Source: Prorocentrum cordatum
Lineage: Eukaryota; Sar; Dinophyceae; Prorocentrales; Prorocentraceae
Direction: 5' to 3'
Assembly: GCA_963575745.1 (NCBI GenBank)
Contig: CAUYUJ010014767.1
Span: 180,733-208,232, forward strand
DNA: 27,500 nt
Of this stretch, positions 6,067 to 14,194 are shown piece by piece. The notes under the pieces are model-generated. The model ran no database searches. It was given only the letters and a program-made list of their open reading frames with translations, and was not told the DNA's origin. Each line of letters begins with the position of its first letter. Position 1 is the first letter of the stretch. A program made the translations under genes and the position numbers.

Positions 6067-7941
6067 CTAGCGGCGGTGGCTGCCCCAAGCCCTGTGACAG
6101 TCGTGCCCCAGCTGTTCTGGCTCTGTGTAATGGTCCAGTGGCGCGTAGAAGCTGTGGTAGTACTCGTCTGTCTTGGCCCACAGTGCTTCGTCGTCTGCGA
6201 GCTGCCCCCAGTGGGCTGCGAGGGCTGCCATTGCCTTGCACAACCTCGCAGGATATTCTTTGAGAGGGGCGGTCCTCCAGCCGCCCTGCCCGTCGCGTCC
6301 GTAAGCGCGGTCGTGTCCACGATGTCGGCACAGTTGACCAGCGGGCACTGCTCCGAGCTCTTGCGTGAGTTCACTGAGGTGTGCCGCCAGCAGACACGTT
6401 GGCTTTCGCGCGGCCTGCCCAAACTGGCACTGGTCGATGTAGTGTAGCTGGACATTCGTCTGCTCCAACAGCCACAGAGTCTCCGCTCGATGCCAGCTAC
6501 TCGGCGCTTGAGGACGCCAGGTAGCTGGGGCTGGATGTTCGAGTATCGCAGAAACGTTGTACTGCAAACCCGTGGTGATGAGCAGTAAGGCTGTCCTGTA
6601 GAGTTCGTTGGCCAGTGCTAGCTGCTGGAGTTCCGTTTGGTTGGCTGCTTGTATGCCCCAGGGGAAGTCGTGGGTGCGTAGTGGGCGTGGGGCGTTGCCT
6701 TCAGTGGCGCGCCAACGTGCCGAGCACCGCGTCTCGCACGGAGGGCCGGCTACGATGCCAAAGATTTTGCCCTGACGTATCGCCGCACACCAAAAGGCAA
6801 TCGCGTCTGGCTTGGTCAGGTCGCCTTTGTCTGGGTCGATCTGTACACCGATTGATAACGCTATCAAATTGCATTCCCGAATGTGCATCTCGAAATGGTG
6901 CTGGAAATCCTCCACTCGGCGTCTTCCAGAGAAGAGGTGTAGCAAGAACATGGTCGTGGTGACCATGGGCCTGCGCGGTGCAAAGATCCTTGTTGATGGC
7001 GTCTCCGCTTGAAGAGTCACTGCTGCGGGCGGCGCAGGCGAGAGCTGGAGCTGGTGTTGGTCGATGTGGTCGGCGAGCTTGATGTGGATGATCTGCTGCG
7101 CAGGCACTAGCGCCTTAGTGGCTGCGTGGCCCATCGTTTTTCTCGTCGCCACCGCTTCGCGTTCTTCATCGCGTCGATCGGCTGCCTCCTGTAGATCCAT
7201 TGGGACTTCAATTGCTTGGAGAACTGCGAGGCACCTGGGGCATCTTCTCAGGTGCTTGAGTATGCGCGAGCGCGTCATGAAGTCCTCCCCGCACCCAGGG
7301 CATGTTGTCGAACGGGCGAGTAGTTCAGGAAGGTCAAAGCCGATGTGCTCCATGGTGCGGTGGCGCTTCCAGGCTCCTCGTGTTTTCAGGACCTTGCCGC
7401 ACTCGTAGCAGATGTAACCGCTGTGTTGTGTAGGTGGTCGTCCGTCAAAGTTGGGAGTGGTGAGTCCGAAGTCTTGCGCGAGCCGATGTAGCTGTCGTTG
7501 CCAGAGCCGATGTCGGTATACGTCGTGCTGCCAGGACTTGTACCTAAGCCAGGCGCGCGTGACCATGGCTTGTGCGGAATGCTCGTGTTGTGCTCGTACC
7601 CATCGTACAAAATCCCTGATGTCGCTGCCAGGGTCCTCGTCGTCCAGCAGGAAGCGTTTGATCCAATCCAGGTCTTCGACGATAAGCGCGTTCCAGGCCT
7701 TGCTGTCCGCCCAAAGCTCGTCGATGAGTCGGTGGAGGAATGGCGTATCCGCATGCAGCATTCTGATGAAGTGCAGCAGACGGCGTCGTCGCAGGGACAT
7801 GTGGAGCGGGACTTCATCGCAGAGTAGGTAGATCTCGTCGTCCAGGGTGTGCAGGTGTCCCGCCCCCAGGTCGCTGTTGTCGTGCCGCAGCTCGGAGACT
7901 CGCCATATGACGGCTCTGCAGCATATGCTTCTTTTGTACTG
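6067..7941 (-). CDS. Retrotransposon C-terminal part: C2H2-like zinc fingers plus C5-methyltransferase-like domain
   Basis: The frame is open from 7941 (after a TGA) to TAG at 6069-6067. The Met at 7800 is used for numbering but is probably internal, since the upstream 47 codons look coding and continue the RT tail after a frame change. Zinc-finger-like motifs are CYEC...H..TMEH (131-152) and CPGC...H...CPRC (167-190). The MTase-like part has LHLFSGRRR (288-296, motif I-like), AGPPCETRCSARW (351-363, motif IV with the candidate catalytic Cys355), LEHP (420-423, in place of the usual ENV but keeping Glu), and DQCQFG..ARKPT plus YPARLC near the end. Such DNMT-like domains are known in dinoflagellate retroelements. 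No clear QxRxR motif was seen, so activity is unproven. It may act on element DNA, or only bind it. Confidence 0.8.
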   Translation of the reverse strand, partial: QYKRSICCRAVIWRVSELRHDNSDLGAGHLHTLDDEIYLLCDEVPLHMSLRRRRLLHFIRMLHADTPFLHRLIDELWADSKAWNALIVEDLDWIKRFLLDDEDPGSDIRDFVRWVRAQHEHSAQAMVTRAWLRYKSWQHDVYRHRLWQRQLHRLAQDFGLTTPNFDGRPPTQHSGYICYECGKVLKTRGAWKRHRTMEHIGFDLPELLARSTTCPGCGEDFMTRSRILKHLRRCPRCLAVLQAIEVPMDLQEAADRRDEEREAVATRKTMGHAATKALVPAQQIIHIKLADHIDQHQLQLSPAPPAAVTLQAETPSTRIFAPRRPMVTTTMFLLHLFSGRRRVEDFQHHFEMHIRECNLIALSIGVQIDPDKGDLTKPDAIAFWCAAIRQGKIFGIVAGPPCETRCSARWRATEGNAPRPLRTHDFPWGIQAANQTELQQLALANELYRTALLLITTGLQYNVSAILEHPAPATWRPQAPSSWHRAETLWLLEQTNVQLHYIDQCQFGQAARKPTCLLAAHLSELTQELGAVPAGQLCRHRGHDRAYGRDGQGGWRTAPLKEYPARLCKAMAALAAHWGQLADDEALWAKTDEYYHSFYAPLDHYTEPEQLGHDCHRAWGSHRR

Positions 7942-8290
7942 TCAATGTCCCCCATATTTCGCAGTCGTAGGTCAACTTGCTCTGCGCCAGTGCCGTGAGG
8001 TACTGCATCTTGGCTTTGAGGTCGATGTGCGGAAGTCGGTAGATGGATTTCTTCAGGGGGCCCTCCGCAGATCTGTGATCGATGATGCGTCGCATTAGGT
8101 TTGGCCCTTCGCTGCCGTCGCTTGTTACTACGTTGCCCAATGTGAGTCCCTGGGTCGTGACTTCAGCTGTGGTAGCGTCGATGCTGGTCAGCGGTTGGCC
8201 CTCCTCGCGGTGCAGCGTAACAGGGTTGGTCTGGAAGATCTTCGCCTTGATGTGCTGCTTGGCGTGTCCGTCGATTTGTTGCAGGTCTTC
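7814..8290 (-). CDS. Retrotransposon RT C-terminal (thumb/post-RT) segment in a shifted frame
   Basis: After about 8290 the RT-like reading leaves the main frame and continues in the next one, from DLQQIDGHAKQHI through a linker to ALAQSKLTYDCEIW. This matches the K-x-x-x-(Y/W)-x-x-E/C-x-W region that follows the RT palm in many LINE proteins. At about 7930-7890 the reading returns to the original frame and leads into the zinc-finger/MTase part. The frame closes with TGA at 7816-7814. The two changes cancel, which points to two single-base indels (decay or assembly error) rather than programmed frameshifting. I saw no classical slippery heptamer at the first site. Confidence 0.75.
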   Translation of the reverse strand, partial: EDLQQIDGHAKQHIKAKIFQTNPVTLHREEGQPLTSIDATTAEVTTQGLTLGNVVTSDGSEGPNLMRRIIDHRSAEGPLKKSIYRLPHIDLKAKMQYLTALAQSKLTYDCEIWGTLTVQKKHMLQSRHMASLRAAARQQRPGGGTPAHPGRRDLPTLR

Positions 8291-11200
8291 TTGGGGTGCA
8301 GCTCGTGCCCGAAGATCTTGAGTCTCCTCGCAATAATGGACAGTGTGTCGAAGCTATTGCTCACGATCTTTGTATTGTCCCTGAGTGCGCACAGGAAGGT
8401 CGCATCGTCCATGAAGGATACTTCTGGTAGGGCCCCTTCGTGGTCTCGAAGGTGGCCTGTGGAGGTAATGGCTTGCTCTCCCAAAGGTGGTAGCTGCAAG
8501 GAGTAGCCTTCCGCATGCAACTCCTGCTCCATCGGGCCCAGGGCGTGCGCGAAGCTGATGTTGAAGATGAGGTCGGCCAGTCCGTTGCCTGGGCGTGTGC
8601 CTTTGCGGCTCTCCGCGCACAGTTCGTCTCCGCGCACTTGAAAGAAGGTCGTGTCGTGTGCCTCTTCCAGCTGGAATCGGAGGTTCTCGTCGACATCGTT
8701 GAGCGCTAGGTGGCCAGGGGCTGCGATCAAGTGCTGGATGACAGGCATGAGCCATTCTGGTGGGTCGCAGCCTGCCATAATCTTGTGAAGCCACGGCTTG
8801 TCACCCCCCCGCCCCGGGACGAACTCACGGATGACGGAGTAGAAGGCCTGCCGGAGGTCTAGCAGGATGCCGACGGCGCTGAGGCGCTTGCGCTTGCAGA
8901 TCCTGAAGAACGCCTTGATGGTGTGGGTGGAGTACGCGCCAGACTTCTTCGGGATCCCGCCATGCTGGGTGACGCGGAGCAGACAACTGCAGACCCGCAG
9001 CGTCGTTGTGCGAAGCCACTCGTGGCAATGCTTGGCCACCGTGTTGTTGAGGAGGATCGACCTGTAGTACTCCAGTAGAGACCTCGTGCCGCTGCCTTCG
9101 TGAAGCTTTACTGCGATGCCTGCCTTGAATTGGATTGGTTCGCGGCCTCGCATGATCGTCTTCAGGATGACAGGATGCCAGTGGCGGGCTGTCTCCTCGG
9201 GTGCAAGTTTGAAGATGTCGTCGAGGTTGCCGTCAGGTCCTCCTGCGCGTCCCTTCTTGCCGTCCGCGAAGCTCTCCACAAGGTCGTTGAGTGTCATGAG
9301 CAGGTGCGGCGAGACCTCGTCGGGTGGTGTCCTGCCGGTATGACTGCTGTTGTAGCGGTCCGTGAGGTCGTACTTGTCCCTGATGTCTGCAGACTCGATG
9401 TTGGCGAAATGTTGGAGCGTGGCGCGGCTGATCTCGCTCTGGGTGCCCATAATGATGGTGCCATCGGAGTGCTGCATGGTAGGTAGCGCGTTGTCGTACT
9501 TTGGTTTGCGGCCGCCGTGAATCAGGATCTTCTTGGTCAGCTGCCATTCGGACCTGGCGTCTCGTGCTGTTCTACTGTCTGCCAGTTTGGTACCAAGGTC
9601 CTGGAAGTACTGGTTGCGGTCGGTGTTAAGCTGGTGCCTGAATGTGTCCTTAGTGTGGGCGATGAAGGACCTTGCGGCGTCGTGCGCAATGCCAAGGCAG
9701 CCAGTAGTGCGACTGAGCTGGCAGGCGTCTGCAAGAGCTGCGACGGAGTTGAACCAGCTGTCTTCCAAGTGGGCGTAGGCCAGCGCCTCATAACAGAGCT
9801 TCTTGCGGAATACTTCTAGTGGTGCTGGGTCTCCATTGTTCGTGTAGGTCCGCGTGGAGCTTTCCGCGTATCTGCGTAGTCGCAATAGTCGCATGCTGGC
9901 CTCGGAGATTGTGGCATTGCAAGGTGTGAGCGGGTCCCGTCCGAAGTGTTGCTTCGTCTTGTCGGCAATGAGCCCTGCTGTCTCGTGGTAGTGATCGTTG
10001 ACGTCGGCCCTCCATGGTGGTAGCCTGGTGCTGTTCAGGTCCTGCTTGAAGGCGGTGATGCAATCGGGGTTCTTGAGCTTGTTGGTGTCCAACTGGGTGG
10101 CGCTCTTCAGATTGCGGTGGCGACCGATAATGTCACCCACGACTTCTACAAGCACTGGCAGGTGATCAGTGGTCGAGTCGAAGCTGTTCTGGGCGCCGCT
10201 GTTCCTCCGCTTGCTGTGCTCGTTCCTCTTCTTGGCGCCTGGCTTCTGGAAATCCTTCAGCACTGTGCAGGCTGCCGCGCACTTGAATAGGCAGGGAGCC
10301 ATGGCGACGTAGTCGATGCGGTTGGAGACCCCATCCTTGTGGTAGGTGTAGTCGTCGCTGTCCCCGTAGTAGGCGTTGACGACGTGCAGGTGACCGTTGG
10401 CGACCGTCTCATGGAGTTCGTGTCCGTTCTTGTCGGCCGACTGATTAGGACCCTTCTGGCCCAGCCACAGCGAGTCCTCTCCATCTTTGTGTCCTAGCTT
10501 GGCGTTCGCGTCGATGAGCACGATCTCTGGCTTCCATGTGTCGCACAGCTCTCTGAAGTGTTCCCACCACCCACTGATGTCCTTGGCCTTCTGGTACGGG
10601 GCGTAGGCAACGGCGATGACGTGGTGGAACAAGGGGGTATGTACGCGTACAAACAGCATCCTGGCAGAAGGGTGCAATCTTGTGAGCTGGGACTGTTTGA
10701 AGTACAGGTCCTTCCCTTTGAGCTGTCCGTACGGGATCTCGACGTTGAGGAGTAGTGCGCAGCCCCAGTTGCCGTCCTGCGCGTCGCTCTGGATGTTGAT
10801 AAATCCTTGTCCCGTCCATATGGCCTCCTTACAGCGTGTCTCATGCAGCCCGGCGACATGTACCTTCAGGTCCAGGAGCTGGGCTCTGACCAGAGCTCCT
10901 TTGCTGGATATGTCCAGGTGCAGGTCTGTGGAGGTAAAGTCGCCTACCATGGACTGGGCATTGTACTGCACGATGTTGAGCTTCAGTATGCCCTTGTTGT
11001 AGCTATCCACGGTGAGGTCGGGGATGTGGTCTGCTTCCGCAGTCTGTGGTGCGGCGTGCTCCTCGAGCTGTCCGTGCGCCCAGGTTGGGTACGCATGTAG
11101 GTCCCTGCAGGCTGGGTTGTCCATCCAGGCCCATTCGAGCGTGCTGTTGTACTGTACGATGTTAACTAGTTCTTCAGCTGGCGGTGGTGGTGCCGGTTGG

Positions 11201-11952
11201 AGTGCTGCATATTTTGACAAAATATCTGCTGCTTCGTTCCAGGGTGCGTCTCGGTGAGCATGTGTATGTTCGAAGCTGATGGCCTTGGTGAGTTGGAGCT
11301 GCTGGAATAGTATTCGTGTGAACCTTGCTAGCGGGCGGTTCCTACTCGATCTAATCCTCGATGTTCCTGCTGCTGCGCCCAGAGCTGCGGTGTTGTCGCC
11401 GATGATAACGATCTCATGCGCGTCGTCCTCCTGGATACATGCGATACCAGCCCAGAGCAAAGCTCCCAGTTCGGGGCTAGTACTGGAAGTGCTGTTGTTG
11501 GCCATCTCCTCGCTGACTGACAGGGCGTGGTTGGAATACATGTGTCTGTAGTAGGCGATGCCCCGGTCGTCTTCCCTCAAGTGGACCACCGCCCATGCCG
11601 ATGTGCCTGGCGCCTTGGCGTGGTAGGAAGCGTCGGTGAAGTAGTAGTGCCGCTTCACAGAGGCCGAGGGTCTCGGGGGCGCAAATTGCCTTACCGCCAG
11701 CCTTGTGTGCTCGTGCAGGTCGTGGTCCTCGAGGTCGTGGTGCCATGTGAGCTTCTGGACGTGTTGTTGGAACTGCCGCGGTAGAAACTGTGGTGTTCCA
11801 ATATTGGCATGGCGTCGTTGGGTGCTGCTGGTGCTGCTGCGCAGTTCGGTATCGTCTATTCGTCTGTGCGTTGCTGGTCTGGTTCTTCTTCGACGTCGCC
11901 TCCTGCGCTCGCATCGCAGGTAGTCGTCGCTGTGATCGCAGTCATCGTTGGT
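8188..11952 (-). CDS. Retrotransposon catalytic ORF: RNase H - EEP endonuclease - reverse transcriptase
   Basis: Open from the codon after TGA (11955-11953) to a stop at 8188 that lies beyond a frame change. Residues are numbered from GTG at 11658. RNase H: Asp9 (FTDAS), Glu63 (PELGALL), Asp88 (GDNTAAL), His135 and Asp145 (H-x5-N-x3-D). EEP/AP-type nuclease: Asn233 (QYNAQ), Glu273 (HETR), Asp383/Asn385 (IDANAK), Asp449 (RIDYV), Asp498-His499 (TTDHLPV). RT: Asp934 in LLDLRQAFY (motif A), KGTRPGNGLADLIFNI (motif B, 1019-1034), FMDD (1082-1085, motif C; usually YADD or FADD). All expected catalytic residues are present. There is no ATG between the TGA and Asp9; the first is codon 40, inside RNase H, so translation must enter from upstream or use a non-AUG start. 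It would do target nicking, reverse transcription and RNA removal. Confidence 0.92.
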   Translation of the reverse strand, partial: TNDDCDHSDDYLRCERRRRRRRRTRPATHRRIDDTELRSSTSSTQRRHANIGTPQFLPRQFQQHVQKLTWHHDLEDHDLHEHTRLAVRQFAPPRPSASVKRHYYFTDASYHAKAPGTSAWAVVHLREDDRGIAYYRHMYSNHALSVSEEMANNSTSSTSPELGALLWAGIACIQEDDAHEIVIIGDNTAALGAAAGTSRIRSSRNRPLARFTRILFQQLQLTKAISFEHTHAHRDAPWNEAADILSKYAALQPAPPPPAEELVNIVQYNSTLEWAWMDNPACRDLHAYPTWAHGQLEEHAAPQTAEADHIPDLTVDSYNKGILKLNIVQYNAQSMVGDFTSTDLHLDISSKGALVRAQLLDLKVHVAGLHETRCKEAIWTGQGFINIQSDAQDGNWGCALLLNVEIPYGQLKGKDLYFKQSQLTRLHPSARMLFVRVHTPLFHHVIAVAYAPYQKAKDISGWWEHFRELCDTWKPEIVLIDANAKLGHKDGEDSLWLGQKGPNQSADKNGHELHETVANGHLHVVNAYYGDSDDYTYHKDGVSNRIDYVAMAPCLFKCAAACTVLKDFQKPGAKKRNEHSKRRNSGAQNSFDSTTDHLPVLVEVVGDIIGRHRNLKSATQLDTNKLKNPDCITAFKQDLNSTRLPPWRADVNDHYHETAGLIADKTKQHFGRDPLTPCNATISEASMRLLRLRRYAESSTRTYTNNGDPAPLEVFRKKLCYEALAYAHLEDSWFNSVAALADACQLSRTTGCLGIAHDAARSFIAHTKDTFRHQLNTDRNQYFQDLGTKLADSRTARDARSEWQLTKKILIHGGRKPKYDNALPTMQHSDGTIIMGTQSEISRATLQHFANIESADIRDKYDLTDRYNSSHTGRTPPDEVSPHLLMTLNDLVESFADGKKGRAGGPDGNLDDIFKLAPEETARHWHPVILKTIMRGREPIQFKAGIAVKLHEGSGTRSLLEYYRSILLNNTVAKHCHEWLRTTTLRVCSCLLRVTQHGGIPKKSGAYSTHTIKAFFRICKRKRLSAVGILLDLRQAFYSVIREFVPGRGGDKPWLHKIMAGCDPPEWLMPVIQHLIAAPGHLALNDVDENLRFQLEEAHDTTFFQVRGDELCAESRKGTRPGNGLADLIFNISFAHALGPMEQELHAEGYSLQLPPLGEQAITSTGHLRDHEGALPEVSFMDDATFLCALRDNTKIVSNSFDTLSIIARRLKIFGHELHPKKTCNKSTDTPSSTSRRRSSRPTLLRCTARRANR

Positions 11953-14120
11953 TCAGTAGTTGTCTTGCGTTCTGTCGGCAGTTATGCTGCACTTGGGTGG
12001 GATGCGGAAGGGGTGCATTGCTGTGGTTGTTCGGCGGTATGGTGCGGAGGTGGAATGGTACTGCAGTCCAGTCGGGTAGCAGTGAGTGCCGCGGTAGCAC
12101 TTAAAGGGGGGCGTTGCGCGTCGAGGTTGTCCGTCTTGCTGGGACTGCTGGTGTTGTCTGGGCTTCGTAGCGCAAGCTGGAGGTGTCTGTGCAGGCTCCA
12201 CGTGGGCAGCTGGGATGCAGGGTGCGGGGTCCACCCGCGGCGCGCTCCTCCCCCAAGGTGTCGGTGGTACTTGACGGCGCTCCTCATCGAAGTTCAAGTT
12301 GTCCGATCCAGCCCGCACGGCCTGACTGAACAGGGGCTCGTGTGATTGGGCGTGGAGCATGCTGTCGCGTAGACGATGAGGTTTGCCGTCAGGGGCGTCG
12401 GCGTGGCCTGTGGCGCTCGAGCCGTGGTGGGAGCCAACTGCTGCCTCAGGGAGCGTTTGCCAGCGCTTAGCTGTTCGCGGTGGGCTGTGTGGGGCGGTCG
12501 TGGCTGGAGCCGATGGTGGTGCTGGCGCGGCTTGGTGCTCGCTGGACCTGGTTGGGCACCCCAACACGACATCGCTGACGCGAGAGCAAGGCTTCGACCA
12601 GCCTCCCGTCGGAGGCATGCCCTCGCGCCTTCGCACCTGCAAGGGGGAATCATCCCGCAGCTGCTCGGCCCTCGGGGGGGCAGGTCCGCCCGTCGGCGGC
12701 CTTGCAGTGTGAGGCGACCCCGCGCTGGCGCGCCAACGTAGACAGGTCCTGGTCGGTGTGTTGTGCTGCTCGGGCTCGACTACGTTGTGAGGTTGCTCTG
12801 ATGGAGGGGGCCGAAGCGTTGGTCTCCAAGTAGTGCGCGTAGCCGTGCCGTTGCCGCTGGGGTCCCGCCTCGGGCACCCCTGAATGTCGTCCGTAGCCTG
12901 GGATGTAGTCGGGGCAGCTGGCGGGTGGTCAGTGTTGTTGGTCGGAACGTTGGAGCGGTGGGCAAGTGGGTCGCAGTTGTGCTCCGCTGGATGTGCTGGT
13001 TCGTAAGGCTGAGTACGATCTGGCAATGCTTCGTCGTCGCTGCTGATGTTGTCGGCAAGTGCGTCGAAAGAGTTTTTTGCCGAGGTCACGTCGCGACCTG
13101 AAGTAGTCTCCATCCTGGGTAGCCGTCTGCGTAACCTCCAGCGCTTCGCCGCTCTCCTGGCTGCTGCTACCACTGTGGCGTCGTTGAGGTGCGGTTCTGT
13201 TGGTGTTGGTCTGTTGTCGTTGCTGTCAAGGTATGTGTCTTGGTGCTGCTCAAGCTCGTCGGCACGGATTGGCCCGTGCTGGAGTTGTCGTACGCAATCG
13301 GTAGGCTTATGAGGTGCGGGGGGAAACACTTCGCTGTTTCGTGATGCCGTCGTATGTGCATTGAATTTGGCTGTCACAGGTGGACTAGCCAGCCCCCTTG
13401 GGGTCTTTCTGCTTGTCTTGCAGTTCTCTTGCGAGCCAAAATGGCTGGTGGTGGGAGGTTGGCGCGAGGGCCAGGCTCCGTCGGCTGCAAGTGTCGGATA
13501 CTCACAGGGGGCCCGGCGCTGGGAGACCTCCAGAGGGGGTGTCTCTGGTAGTCTCGACCTGCTGCCTGGGTCCGCCTTCGCGTGGCTGTGCAGCCTGGGT
13601 TGCGGCGCCGCACGGGCCGCCGCAGCTCCCGCGGAGTGGGATGTTGGCTCTGGCGTGGCCAAGGGGTGTCGCCTTGGTCCACGCTGCTGGTACTGTGGCT
13701 GGCTGCCCGAGTAGCTCTCCCACTCTTGTTGCAGCCTCGCCCCGTCGGAGTGGTTGTCTGCGTGCGCCCTGTCGGCCTGGGGGAGACTCCCAGGTAAGCC
13801 ACAGGTCGCGGCCTGAGGGAGTCGCTCAGGTCCGCGCTTGGAGCGCTCGTGCTTGTCGTCGCCTTCCTGTGGGTGGTCCCCACCCTTGCCCACAGGTGCG
13901 GCGTCTAGAGAGCTGGTAGTGCAGATGGTTCGTCTGCTGCGTCTTTTGGGTCGAGGCTCCCTAGTGGAGCGCTGATGGTCTGAAGCGGATGCGTCGTCCC
14001 CAAGGCTCGCATCGGCGTGGGCGTAGCTATGTGCGATTGTGTGCGGCCGGCCAGGGGCCGTGGGTGGGAGGGGCTGGGCGTAGGCTCATCACCGCACGGG
14101 TCTCTGAGTCTGGGCCCCAT
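11953..14120 (-). CDS. Retrotransposon ORF2: Pro/Arg/Ser-rich protein, function unknown
   Basis: The long frame runs from about 14085 to TGA at 11955-11953. It is rich in Pro, Arg, Ser, Thr and His, with a basic patch ARRAAKRWRLRRRLPR near the first third and an Asp/Ser patch after it (FDALADNISSDDEALPD). No CCHC knuckle, RRM or protease motif was seen. The long frame has no ATG in its first ~260 codons. A genuine ATG at 14120 opens the neighbouring frame (MGPRLRDPCGDEPTPSP...), 75 bases past the ORF1 stop; a one-base change between about 14085 and 13905 would join it to the long frame. I therefore take 14120 as the likely original start. The frame is the same as that of the catalytic ORF, only one TGA apart, so it may be the N-terminal part of one polyprotein. 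An RNA-binding role would be a guess. Confidence 0.65.
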
Positions 14121-14194
14121 ATCCCCGTGGTCTTCTGGTGTGGTTGGCTGGACGCAGGTCTGGGCCAGTTGCCCCCCAGCCTGCGTACTCCCTC

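Noticed and set aside
8270-8300. Programmed -1 frameshift site in the RT
   Set aside because: No X-XXY-YYZ slippery heptamer was seen, and a compensating change downstream fits indels better.
13374-13919. Overlapping frames within ORF2 on both strands
   Set aside because: High GC keeps several frames open. Only the frame shared with the catalytic ORF is long and continuous.
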